A DNA stretch of 25,571 bases, from assembly GCA_027002315.1 (NCBI GenBank), contig JALWZV010000016.1, positions 1 through 25,571 on the forward strand, written 5' to 3'. Within the stretch, counting starts at the first letter, position 1. The number at the start of each line of letters is the position of its first letter. Position numbers and translations under genes: made by a program. This document shows, piece by piece, positions 1 to 6,720 of this stretch. The notes under the pieces are model-generated. The model saw nothing but the letters and a program-made list of their open reading frames with translations, had not been told where the DNA came from and searched no databases. The stretch comes from Candidatus Roizmanbacteria bacterium (GTDB taxonomy: Bacteria; Patescibacteriota; Microgenomatia; UBA1406; GWC2-37-13).

Positions 1-22
1 TATTATAATAGATTTAGTCAGT

Positions 23-51
23 TTATTCTAAAAAAAATAAAACTATATAAT
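23..51 (+). promoter_or_regulatory. Leaderless-type promoter of the SGNH hydrolase
   Basis: A perfect TATAAT at 46-51 is followed by 7 nt and then the ATG at 59. The predicted transcription start therefore falls on or next to the start codon. A weak -35-like TTATTC lies at 23-28, 17 bp upstream. There is no Shine-Dalgarno sequence. The same spacing recurs at several other genes in the window. Confidence 0.55.
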
Positions 52-58
52 AAATCGT

Positions 59-1009
59 ATGAAAAAAATTATTGTCTTCTTTGTAACTATAGAACTCATC
101 GCTATCGGTGTATTAACACGTAAAATAATTACAAAATCAAAACAAAGCGTTTTGGGTAAACAATCAATACATTCTATTAAAAAGAGTTCTCTTATTTTTT
201 CATCAACTAAATATCTGAAAAATTTTTATGAACCAAAACCAAATAGTATTGATACTGGATTAATGTTTAAAAGGGGTCGAATTACAATTAATTCTGACAG
301 TTTAAATGAAAGATTTAATTATTCTATACAAAAACCCAAAAGTACGTTTAGAATCATCACTCTTGGAGATTCATTCACGTATGGATTATATATAGACACA
401 AAAGATAACTGGACTGAAATCTTAGAAGACGAGCTTAATAATAAACTAACTTGTAAAAACATCCGTAAATTCGAAGTAATTAATTTAGGTGTGCATGGTT
501 ATGATTTCCAGTATTCTGTCGAGAGATATAAAAAAAGAGGTGTCAAATACAACCCGGATTTAATTATATGGTATATGGTAGATCCATTAAGATTAACATA
601 TATAAACATCAATCCTACTGCATTAAATAAAGCTAAAAAAGAGTGCGAAAAAGAGCATAACTCTTATATCTATTGTCCTTGGGGAAAAGTTCATAACAAT
701 TATATTAAACGCTTTGGTGAGACTCAGATTTTAGATTTTCAGAAAAAATCTATGATGAAATTAAACGAGTATTACTCTGGCCCTCTATTGTTTATGATGG
801 ATTACGGCTTCCCTCCTTATCAAAAAAAGTTTTTCACAAGAGTAATTAAGAAAAGAGGTAAAAAAAGTTGGATTACAGATATTTATATCCCTAACTCTTA
901 TCGTATTCTCAATGACGGCCATCCAAACGAAAAAGGACATAAGAAAATAGCAAATGATGTGTTCGACTTCCTTATTAAAAACAACATCATCCCCTGCAAA
1001 ACACCTTAA
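59..1009 (+). CDS. SGNH/GDSL hydrolase, membrane-anchored
   Basis: 316-residue SGNH-fold hydrolase or esterase. The N-terminus (about residues 4-22) is hydrophobic after two lysines, so it is probably a membrane anchor or uncleaved signal with the enzyme outside the cell. The block I motif GDSF carries the nucleophile Ser105. The C-terminal DGHPNEKGH supplies Asp286 and His288. A YEPKP segment before the fold and the NLGVHGYDF segment (block II/III region) fit the extracellular SGNH family seen near O-acyl transfer and carbamoyltransferase genes. The substrate is unknown; removal or transfer of acyl groups on a surface glycan is inferred. The C-terminal 260 residues of the protein at 9083-11662 are clearly homologous but lack the catalytic residues. 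The ATG at 59 is fixed by the TATAAT 7 nt upstream. Confidence 0.82.
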   Translation: MKKIIVFFVTIELIAIGVLTRKIITKSKQSVLGKQSIHSIKKSSLIFSSTKYLKNFYEPKPNSIDTGLMFKRGRITINSDSLNERFNYSIQKPKSTFRIITLGDSFTYGLYIDTKDNWTEILEDELNNKLTCKNIRKFEVINLGVHGYDFQYSVERYKKRGVKYNPDLIIWYMVDPLRLTYININPTALNKAKKECEKEHNSYIYCPWGKVHNNYIKRFGETQILDFQKKSMMKLNEYYSGPLLFMMDYGFPPYQKKFFTRVIKKRGKKSWITDIYIPNSYRILNDGHPNEKGHKKIANDVFDFLIKNNIIPCKTP

Positions 1010-1064
1010 TAACTTATGCTCAGAACCAGAGCAGGCCATGTTCAATCACGTCAGACGCAACAGG

Positions 1065-1174
1065 CCTCGTAGGTTGAATTGGCTATTTTTAGCCTATCCC
1101 AATCAGCCGAATTTAACCACGTCGAACCACGTCAGACGTGGTCGAACGTGGCAGGCCTTGTAGGTTGAACTGGC
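1065..1174. repeat. 110-bp direct repeat, copy 1
   Basis: This stretch is identical base for base to 3658-3767. It holds the hairpin GGCT-T-rich loop-AGCC (1081-1094). It also holds a nested hairpin at 1117-1151: two CCACG/CGTGG stems stacked on each other, an internal loop with TCGAA on both sides, and an apical loop TCAGA. A 25-nt sequence beginning CAGGCCT occurs at both edges (1061-1085 and 1152-1176) with two differences. The repeat sits between the convergent 3' ends of the SGNH gene and the PIN toxin gene. Confidence 0.9.
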
Positions 1175-1195
1175 TAGAATGTATAAGGTTGTGAG

Positions 1196-1654
1196 TTAAA
1201 AAATTAGTTTATGAATTACCCTTTCAGCAAACACCTTGTCAAAGTCAGAGTCAAAGGTTAAGAAATAACTTATCTTATTTTCCTTCATTATCAATAAATG
1301 ATAGGCGTCACGTGGTGCAAGGTTAAATTTCTGCATTATATCTACAAGAGCTTTCTGTTTATTTTTTACTGCAGGTGGGTTAATCAGTTTTAAATTTGGA
1401 AAGGATAAAACATTATTTAAAACCTTTTTCAACATTAGATAAACCTTGTCTTGCTTACCTAACCTTTTTTTAAGGTAAAACCCGGCAACATATAAAAACT
1501 CATCTATCACTAAAGATGAGATAAAAACCTGATAGTTCTCTGCCACCAAAAATTTTAGCGCTTTTATGCTTTGTGTAAAATAAGCAGAGTCTTTATCTTG
1601 AGAATAAATCAAAACATTGCTGTCAATGTAGCAAGATTTAATAAGATTTTTCAT
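1196..1654 (-). CDS. PIN-domain ribonuclease toxin (VapC-like)
   Basis: 152-residue PIN-domain protein, the toxin of a type II toxin-antitoxin pair. PIN toxins are metal-dependent RNases that cut tRNA or rRNA. The acidic residues expected of the fold are visible: Asp11 in YIDSNVLIY, Glu52 in VIDEF, Asp116 in APRDAYH and Asp135 in TFDSDF. Its first 17 bases overlap the end of the antitoxin gene upstream, the usual arrangement for coupled translation. The 3' end faces the SGNH gene across copy 1 of the 110-bp repeat. The active site looks intact. The RNA target cannot be read from sequence. Confidence 0.85.
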   Translation of the reverse strand: MKNLIKSCYIDSNVLIYSQDKDSAYFTQSIKALKFLVAENYQVFISSLVIDEFLYVAGFYLKKRLGKQDKVYLMLKKVLNNVLSFPNLKLINPPAVKNKQKALVDIMQKFNLAPRDAYHLLIMKENKISYFLTFDSDFDKVFAERVIHKLIF

Positions 1655-1904
1655 AAAGTTGTTTAAGTTTTTTGGGTGACAAATTTATGCCCAAACTTAC
1701 TTTACCAACCAAGCCATCTAGTTTTTTAAGATTGTTTTTGACCTGCCTTCCAGAACTTTTACTCTGTGCTTCTTTAACAGGTTTAATCTCAGCTAATGGC
1801 TTAGATCTGTAGATAAGTAGAAACCTATCCCCTTTCTCAATCCTTTGTTTAAAAGAAAGGAAGTTTTCTCTCAACTGTTTTACTGAAATAATGTTTATCT
1901 TCAT
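1638..1904 (-). CDS. Phd/YefM-like antitoxin (VapB role)
   Basis: 88-residue antitoxin partner of the PIN toxin. The N-terminal half (ISVKQLRENF, then RFLLIYRSKPLAEIKPV) has the Phd/YefM pattern: a helix, then paired strands that form the DNA-binding dimer. The lysine-rich C-terminal half should be the flexible toxin-binding tail. It is first in a two-gene operon, and the toxin start lies inside its last codons. Antitoxins of this family repress their own promoter, and a 15-bp palindrome overlapping the predicted -10 box fits that role. The ATG at 1904 has no SD and lies about 9 nt after the -10 box. Confidence 0.8.
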   Translation of the reverse strand: MKINIISVKQLRENFLSFKQRIEKGDRFLLIYRSKPLAEIKPVKEAQSKSSGRQVKNNLKKLDGLVGKVSLGINLSPKKLKQLYEKSY

Positions 1905-1910
1905 ATTATC

Positions 1911-1942
1911 TTAAGTTTAACTTAAAGTAATCTTTTTGTCAA
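1911..1942 (-). promoter_or_regulatory. Toxin-antitoxin promoter with palindromic operator
   Basis: On the minus strand a consensus -35 TTGACA (1942-1937) is followed by 17 bp and TAAACT (1919-1914), then 9 nt to the antitoxin ATG. The palindrome TTAAGTTTAACTTAA (1911-1925) covers the -10 box and is well placed for autorepression by the antitoxin or the toxin-antitoxin complex. The operator role is inferred from position and symmetry. Confidence 0.6.
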
Positions 1943-2010
1943 CTTATGCGTATGAATATTAAAATAGCAAGACAACCTCGGGGGTTGCTATATGTTGTTG
2001 CTACTCTCTT

Positions 2011-2258
2011 ACGTCATCGCGAGGAAGGAGTGTTAGCGACTGACGAAGTCATGGCGGAGCCAGATCAGGCTCCGCCTGACAATCCCAACCGTTATAATAA
2101 ATAAAAATTGTAGGGGCTGATCATTGTGTCAGCCCGTTAATTAACATATATTCCTGACGTTATATTAAACAATAAAGTAAAATCGTTACATTGGTTCTAT
2201 TCTCATATAGGCGGAGGTCGCCACGTCGACAGATAAATCGGTCTCCTCGCGATGACGT
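2011..2258. repeat. MITE-like palindromic element A
   Basis: The ends are perfect 13-bp inverted repeats, ACGTCATCGCGAG at 2011-2023 and its complement at 2246-2258. The left arm has an inner GGCGGAGCC/GGCTCCGCC-type palindrome. The centre contains a 7-bp hairpin (2114-2135) that has a covarying counterpart at 11824-11844. No open reading frame and no transposase are present. Elements with the same ends recur at 11868, 20183, 20374 and 23685. Confidence 0.75.
2114..2135. repeat. GGGCTGA/TCAGCCC hairpin inside element A
   Basis: A 7-bp perfect stem closes an 8-nt loop TCATTGTG. The counterpart at 11824-11844 has stem GGGTCGA/TCGACCC. Two adjacent base pairs differ, and both changes are compensated on the opposite side, so pairing rather than sequence is conserved. 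The flanks (GTTATAATAAATAAAAA before, CCGT.AATTAA after) are shared. Confidence 0.7.
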
Positions 2259-2392
2259 TATAGGGATTGTCATTGCAGGAAGTGAACGAAATCGGAAATC
2301 TGGCGGTCTCTGTTAGATTGAATTAGTTGTGCTTAAATAAAGTTTTAAAAAGGTTCTGTATTAAATACAACAAATGTGTCAAAACGAATAAT

Positions 2393-2420
2393 CGAATAAT
2401 ATAAAAACCTATATTATTCG
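2393..2420. promoter_or_regulatory. Fic operator 1 (inverted repeat)
   Basis: CGAATAATAT (2393-2402) is repeated inverted at 2411-2420 across an 8-nt spacer. A second left arm at 2381-2392 can pair with 2413-2424, so two alternative hairpins share one right arm. The site ends just before the -35 box of the Fic gene. Its centre is exactly 40 bp upstream of the centre of operator 2. Confidence 0.6.
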
Positions 2421-2426
2421 TTTTGC

Positions 2427-2458
2427 TTGAAAAAGATAATATAAACTGCTATATTATC
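2427..2458 (+). promoter_or_regulatory. Fic promoter and operator 2
   Basis: TTGAAA (2427-2432), a 17-bp spacer and TATATT (2450-2455) form a near-consensus promoter. Six nt then separate it from the ATG at 2462, so the message should be leaderless. The inverted repeat GATAATAT (2435-2442) / ATATTATC (2451-2458), again with an 8-nt spacer, covers the spacer and -10. A repressor bound here would block RNA polymerase. Confidence 0.65.
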
Positions 2459-2461
2459 ACT

Positions 2462-3613
2462 ATGAAACAATATAAGGCAGGAAGGTATATTAGCACTGAA
2501 AGTGTGTTTATGAATAAAAGCGTTGCTTATCGGTATTTTTTACCTTCACATATCAATCGGGAGTTTAAACTTGAAAATACAAAAATCATACCAATTTTAG
2601 AAGAGGCTGTGAGACTGCTTGGAGAGTTAAATGCTTACGGCTCCCTTATTCCTGACATAAACTTTTTCATTCAAATGCACATTGCCTCCGAAGCAGTTTC
2701 TTCTTCTAAGATAGAGGGAACAAAAACTAACATGGACGATATTTTCCTTAAAAAAGAAGATATAGCTCCTGAAAAAAGAAACGACTGGCAGGAAGTTAAA
2801 AATTATATATCTGCCCTTAATCAAGCGATAAAAGATCTTAAAGAACTACCAGTATCAGAGCGGTTAATTAAACAAACACACAAAATCTTACTAAGCGGAG
2901 TAAGAGGTAAACATAAAAAACCAGGAGAGATAAGAAACAGCCAAAACTGGATAGGAGGAGCCAGTATTAATAGTGCTCATTTTATCCCTCCTCATCACTC
3001 TCACCTGCCAAATCTCATATCCGACTGGGAAAAATTCTGGCACAATAAAGCTATTAATGTTCCCGTACTTATTAAGATTGCTGTCGGACATTACCAGTTC
3101 GAAACTATTCATCCATTTTTGGATGGTAATGGACGAGTTGGTCGTTTGCTAATCACTCTTCAGTTAATTGAGCGTGGTTTTCTTCAACATCCTGTGCTGT
3201 ATATATCTAACTTTTTTGAGACTCACCGACAACAGTACTATGAATCGTTAGATAGAGTAAGACAAACCAATGACTTGGAACAGTGGATTTTATTTTTTTT
3301 AGATGGAGTAATAAACACTTCTAAACAAGCTAAAAAAACATTTAAAGATATTCTAAAATTAAGGGAAATTTTAGAAGGTAAGATATTAACTCTTGGCCGC
3401 CGTTCAAAAGCAGGTAAGCAATTGTTAATCTACTTGTTTTCCCAACCTATAATTAATGTTAAAACCGCCAGTCGTGTTTTAGGAGTTAGATACGCATCAG
3501 CAAATAAGCTAATTCAACAATTCGCTCACCTTAATATATTAAAGGAGAAAACTGGATTTTCCCGTAATCGTCTTTTTGTGATGAGTGATTATCTGGGTTT
3601 GTTTAAGAGTTAA
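2462..3613 (+). CDS. Fic-domain protein (class II, self-inhibited) with C-terminal winged helix
   Basis: 383-residue Fic protein. Such enzymes transfer AMP (less often other nucleotide moieties) from a nucleotide to a hydroxyl on a target protein. The N-terminal Fic_N-type domain carries the inhibitory motif S-S-K-I-E-G (Ser81 to Glu85-Gly86), which matches the class II pattern in which the Glu blocks ATP in the same chain. The catalytic motif HPFLDGNGR runs from His217 with Asp221, Asn223 and Arg225, all canonical. The last about 60 residues (KTASRVLGVRYASANKLIQQ region) look like a winged helix, as in transcription-factor-like Fic proteins. An in-frame TTG at 2423 lies inside the promoter, so I chose the ATG at 2462, 6 nt after the -10. 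The paired operators suggest autoregulation through the winged helix. Confidence 0.88.
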   Translation: MKQYKAGRYISTESVFMNKSVAYRYFLPSHINREFKLENTKIIPILEEAVRLLGELNAYGSLIPDINFFIQMHIASEAVSSSKIEGTKTNMDDIFLKKEDIAPEKRNDWQEVKNYISALNQAIKDLKELPVSERLIKQTHKILLSGVRGKHKKPGEIRNSQNWIGGASINSAHFIPPHHSHLPNLISDWEKFWHNKAINVPVLIKIAVGHYQFETIHPFLDGNGRVGRLLITLQLIERGFLQHPVLYISNFFETHRQQYYESLDRVRQTNDLEQWILFFLDGVINTSKQAKKTFKDILKLREILEGKILTLGRRSKAGKQLLIYLFSQPIINVKTASRVLGVRYASANKLIQQFAHLNILKEKTGFSRNRLFVMSDYLGLFKS

Positions 3614-3657
3614 TCCTGTCCACTAGGCTAAATACAACCAAGTTCAGCCAAGTTCAA

Positions 3658-3767
3658 CCTCGTAGGTTGAATTGGCTATTTTTAGCCTATCCCAATCAGC
3701 CGAATTTAACCACGTCGAACCACGTCAGACGTGGTCGAACGTGGCAGGCCTTGTAGGTTGAACTGGC
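3658..3767. repeat. 110-bp direct repeat, copy 2
   Basis: Identical to 1065-1174, with the nested CCACG/CGTGG hairpin at 3710-3744. Directly upstream (3637-3659) is a tandem of CCAAGTTCA words whose CAACCT pairs with the AGGTTG at the start of the repeat, adding another stem. It again lies between convergent gene ends, Fic (plus) and carbamoyltransferase (minus). The two copies bracket the toxin-antitoxin and Fic genes. Confidence 0.9.
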
Positions 3768-3778
3768 CAGAAGTGTGA

Positions 3779-5473
3779 TTATTTATAAACAATAAAGTTC
3801 TCTATCACCAAATAATCCATGCTTGTTCTTAGGAAATCGTTTATTGCCTGAGATGGATTTTCCACAATAGGCTCGCCTTTCAGGTTAAAACTTGTGTTTA
3901 AAAGACAGGCTATTCCTGTCTTTTCATAAAATCTTTTTATGAGTAGGTAATAAAGTTCATTCTCTTTTTTAGAGACAGTTTGTATTCTGCAGGTTCCATC
4001 TTTGTGAACAATGGCAGAAATTTTATCCCTAGCCTGCTTTTTGACAGGAAACACAAAGTTCATAAAAGAAAACCAACCGCCTGTTTGAGGCAGTTCAAAA
4101 TACTCGCCTGCTTTCTCCTCCAATATTGAGCCAGCAAATGGCCTGAACTGCTCTCTTCTTTTAATAAGATTTACCTTGCGCTTCATATCTCTGTTTTTAG
4201 GATTAGCCAAAATAGATCTTGCACCCAAAGCTCTTGGGCCAAACTCCATTCTCCCTTGAAACCAACCTATTATCTTATTTTTCGACAACAGCTCTGCTGT
4301 CTTATTTACCAGTTCTTTTTTACTTTTAAACTTTCTAAATCTTAAGCCATATTTCTTAATCTCCTGTAATACTTCATTGTTTGAATAATTAGAACCAAAG
4401 AAAAGTTGGGTCTGTGGCTCAATTTTCCTTTTTTTATCTATCAATTTGTTGTAAGTAAAAAGAGCCGAACCAACCGAGGATCCACTGTCTCCTGCAGGGC
4501 CAAACACCCAGACATTTTTAAAAGGAGTGTTTTCCCAAATCTTGCCGTTTGCTAAAGAGTTCAACCCAACACCGCCTCCAATACACAAATTTTTCTCTCC
4601 TATAAGCTCGTATAAATAGTTAAGCGTCTTGAAATACACCTCTTCCATAAAGCTCTGTAAACTTGAGGCAACATCTTTATGCCTCTGAGTAATGTTCTCA
4701 TTCGATAATCTTCTTTTGCCAAAAACCTTTTCAAAGTTTTGAATCCAAAAGATATCTGTTTTTAATCTTAAGCTTCCGTCCTTGCAAATATCTGCAATAA
4801 GCTTAAATCTTTCTTTATACCTTGGTTTGCCATACGCAGAAAGCCCCATTACTTTATACTCGTCATTGTTTACCTTAAATCCTAAAAACGCAGTAAAAGC
4901 TGAGTATAGCAAGCCTAATGAATGAGGAAAGTTTAGCTCCTTTAGGGGTGTAAGTTTTGTGCCCTGAGCTCTCCAGAGAACCGTCGTTTGATATTCCCCT
5001 ATTCCATCTATGGTTAACACAGCTGTATTTCTAAAAGGAGACGTGAGATAGGTTGCTGCAGCATGCGATAGATGATGAGTTGAGTATAAGATTTTTGCGT
5101 TTTTAAAACCAAGCTTTTTAAAGGTATTTTTTAAACGCAACTTTCTTCCAAGCCAGGACCTTATTCCTTTAACAAATGAAGCAGAATCTCTCGGCCACAT
5201 CTCCATTAAGATTTCCAGAGTCCGCTCAAACTTAAGTAGGGGTTTTTCATAATAAGCGATGTACTGGATATCTCTTGGTTTAACTCTAGATGTTTTCAAA
5301 CACATCTTTATTGCATTTACAGGAAATCTATTGTCGTGCTTTTTTCTTGAAAAACGCTCCTCTTCAAAAGCAGCGATAACTCTCCCATCCTTCAAAAGAC
5401 ATGCAGAACTATCGTGATAATACGCAGATACTCCTAATATAAACAGTGGTTTTTTTGTCCTTAAGTTTCTCAT
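3779..5473 (-). CDS. Carbamoyltransferase, NodU/CmcH (TobZ) family
   Basis: 564-residue O-carbamoyltransferase. Known relatives make carbamoyl-adenylate from carbamoyl phosphate and ATP in a Kae1/TsaD-like N-terminal domain, then move the carbamoyl group to a hydroxyl of a sugar or antibiotic. Visible here are the opening LGVSAYYHDSSACLLKDG, the metal-binding HHLSHA (His133, His134, His137) and the C-terminal domain motif GRMEFGPRALGARSI followed by REQFRPFAGS. The length fits the family and all key motifs are present. It is the last gene of a five-gene operon, 4 nt after the 70-residue membrane protein. Because its neighbours are surface and pilin-like proteins, the likely acceptor is a surface glycan or glycosylated surface protein; that part is inference. 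Confidence 0.9.
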   Translation of the reverse strand: MRNLRTKKPLFILGVSAYYHDSSACLLKDGRVIAAFEEERFSRKKHDNRFPVNAIKMCLKTSRVKPRDIQYIAYYEKPLLKFERTLEILMEMWPRDSASFVKGIRSWLGRKLRLKNTFKKLGFKNAKILYSTHHLSHAAATYLTSPFRNTAVLTIDGIGEYQTTVLWRAQGTKLTPLKELNFPHSLGLLYSAFTAFLGFKVNNDEYKVMGLSAYGKPRYKERFKLIADICKDGSLRLKTDIFWIQNFEKVFGKRRLSNENITQRHKDVASSLQSFMEEVYFKTLNYLYELIGEKNLCIGGGVGLNSLANGKIWENTPFKNVWVFGPAGDSGSSVGSALFTYNKLIDKKRKIEPQTQLFFGSNYSNNEVLQEIKKYGLRFRKFKSKKELVNKTAELLSKNKIIGWFQGRMEFGPRALGARSILANPKNRDMKRKVNLIKRREQFRPFAGSILEEKAGEYFELPQTGGWFSFMNFVFPVKKQARDKISAIVHKDGTCRIQTVSKKENELYYLLIKRFYEKTGIACLLNTSFNLKGEPIVENPSQAINDFLRTSMDYLVIENFIVYK

Positions 5474-5477
5474 AATC

Positions 5478-5690
5478 TTAATATGGAGAGTTTATATCAA
5501 AATCTTTTATACTTGCGTCTTTCCAGTAAGATGTCTTATACTCATCCTTCCTTCTAAAAAATTTATACACTATAGCAATTAGACCAAAAAGAGTGTAATA
5601 AAGACTCAAAAGAAAGAGACGAGTAATAAAATTATTAATTCTTCTGCTTAAAGATCGAACTTCTTCTAACCAATCTTTAATCTTGCTCAT
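5478..5690 (-). CDS. Small membrane protein in the carbamoyltransferase operon
   Basis: 70-residue protein of unknown function. One strongly hydrophobic segment (about residues 22-43, FITRLFLLSLYYTLFGLIAIVY) is followed by a basic patch KFFRRKDEYK and a polar, aromatic tail containing SYWKDASIKDF. Its ATG overlaps the TGA of the upstream micro-gene in an ATGA arrangement, which points to translational coupling. The carbamoyltransferase starts 4 nt after its stop. From memory, similar short proteins sit next to carbamoyltransferases in other bacteria. A role as membrane partner or docking subunit for the carbamoyltransferase is inferred only from position. Confidence 0.75.
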   Translation of the reverse strand: MSKIKDWLEEVRSLSRRINNFITRLFLLSLYYTLFGLIAIVYKFFRRKDEYKTSYWKDASIKDFDINSPY

Positions 5691-5842
5691 ATAATAGGAT
5701 AGATAAAAACTGGTAAGGGAGAGATCTGTGCGCTAATAATAAGCAAAGCTATAATCACTAAAAGTAAAATTAAGGGAATTACCCAAATCTTTTTTTTAGA
5801 TTTAAAGCTTAAGATAAAGAGTTGCTTAAATGTCTCGAGCAT
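5687..5842 (-). CDS. 51-residue membrane micro-protein, DUF5989-like
   Basis: A 51-residue reading frame starting MLETFKQLF. A basic stretch SKSKKK-like region is followed by a single long hydrophobic helix (about residues 19-38) and the ending SPLPVFIYPII. This order (short amphipathic start, KKxW, one helix, then P-FIY near the C-terminus) resembles the DUF5989 family, which I recall as a frequent companion of carbamoyltransferases and SGNH hydrolases. Its TGA stop overlaps the next gene's ATG by 4 nt. It begins 24 nt after the pilin-like gene. Length, coupling and composition make it a real gene despite its size; the family name is less certain than the coding call. Confidence 0.72.
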   Translation of the reverse strand: MLETFKQLFILSFKSKKKIWVIPLILLLVIIALLIISAQISPLPVFIYPII

Positions 5843-5866
5843 AAAAACATTATACTAAAGGTTTGT

Positions 5867-6718
5867 TTAAAACTGCGTTACAAAGAAGTCTGACGGAATC
5901 TGAGGGTAAGACTGGAAAACTCTCACCTTTCTTGTTACTCCCTCAGCGGTCGTTGCGGTTGAGGTTACTATTTTTCCTTGTATTGGTAAATTAACCGATC
6001 CCTCTATTCCAACCTTTGTTGGTTCAACTAAAGAGCGTATCATTAATAACTGCGGTTTTATAGCTGATGGTATGATTATGGCATTAGATTTAAAAGAGAA
6101 ATTAACAGGAGGAAATAAATCATTGTTCTGAGGGTAGTTATAATCACCTTGTGTTGCTGATGTTTTATTATTACCGCTTATCTCTCCACACGGATCAATC
6201 AACCAACGTTGTATTGGAAGAGCAGAATTAGAGAGTAAGGTTACCTCTAGAGCAGGCATTGTCTTAGAAGCACAATCCCCTGACTCAGAACCAAAATAAA
6301 GCACTATAGCACCATTAAAATAGTCATTTGGGTCAGTAGAAAGCTGCTTTGTCTCAGGATTATATCTTGTCATATATATAATATACTGTTTATCTTTACT
6401 AATTAATGGGGTAATGAAATCTTTACCTTGGGTCGTTTGAGTTTCCGCTGTCCCTTCTATAGAACTAAAATCATCCCCTAAGTCGCTAATTTGAATACTT
6501 GTTTCATTAGAATTTAGTATTTTTTCAACTCCTGCATCAGCAGCATTTAAAGCCTTTTTTTCCTCTTCTTTTAACTTTGTCATCTGTGTCTCAACTCTTG
6601 AACTATACGAGATTGTTAAAGCTATTGTTAAAACAACAGCAAGTATCATTGCTGTAATCAATAATATCTGTCCCTTATTCTTTCTATTATCTGTCCTTGT
6701 TAAATTTAATGTTCTCAT
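5867..6718 (-). CDS. Pilin-like / PilX-type N-terminal secreted protein
   Basis: 283-residue protein with a type IV pilin-like start. A positive leader ending KNKG is followed by one long hydrophobic helix (about residues 17-37) and then a charged helix KALNAADAGVEKIL, which resembles the AAEAG signature of PilX-type minor pilins. Cleavage after Gly16 by a prepilin peptidase is plausible; the usual Glu at position +5 of the mature helix is not present. The rest looks like a beta-rich extracellular domain ending in SDFFVTQF. It follows the large surface protein by only 2 nt, so the two probably form one surface assembly. An alternative is a general class III-signal surface protein unrelated to a pilus fibre. 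Confidence 0.65.
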   Translation of the reverse strand: MRTLNLTRTDNRKNKGQILLITAMILAVVLTIALTISYSSRVETQMTKLKEEEKKALNAADAGVEKILNSNETSIQISDLGDDFSSIEGTAETQTTQGKDFITPLISKDKQYIIYMTRYNPETKQLSTDPNDYFNGAIVLYFGSESGDCASKTMPALEVTLLSNSALPIQRWLIDPCGEISGNNKTSATQGDYNYPQNNDLFPPVNFSFKSNAIIIPSAIKPQLLMIRSLVEPTKVGIEGSVNLPIQGKIVTSTATTAEGVTRKVRVFQSYPQIPSDFFVTQF

Positions 6719-6720
6719 AA

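Larger units (their letters stand above)
1905..2392. other. Gene-free stretch between the divergent antitoxin and Fic genes
   Basis: I see no coding region here. It holds the toxin-antitoxin promoter, one long MITE-like palindromic element (2011-2258), a fragment after it that resembles a second element end (about 2264-2325), and then the Fic operators. The sequence between is AT-rich filler. Confidence 0.6.

Noticed and set aside
954..1163. 69-residue frame across the end of the SGNH gene
   Set aside because: It overlaps the SGNH gene in another frame and consists mainly of the 110-bp repeat.
2011..2258. Insertion sequence
   Set aside because: Inverted ends are present but there is no transposase in this or any other copy, so it is called MITE-like only.
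2423..2461. Upstream TTG start of the Fic gene
   Set aside because: The TTG lies within the promoter (-35 at 2427) and the extra residues do not fit the Fic N-terminus.
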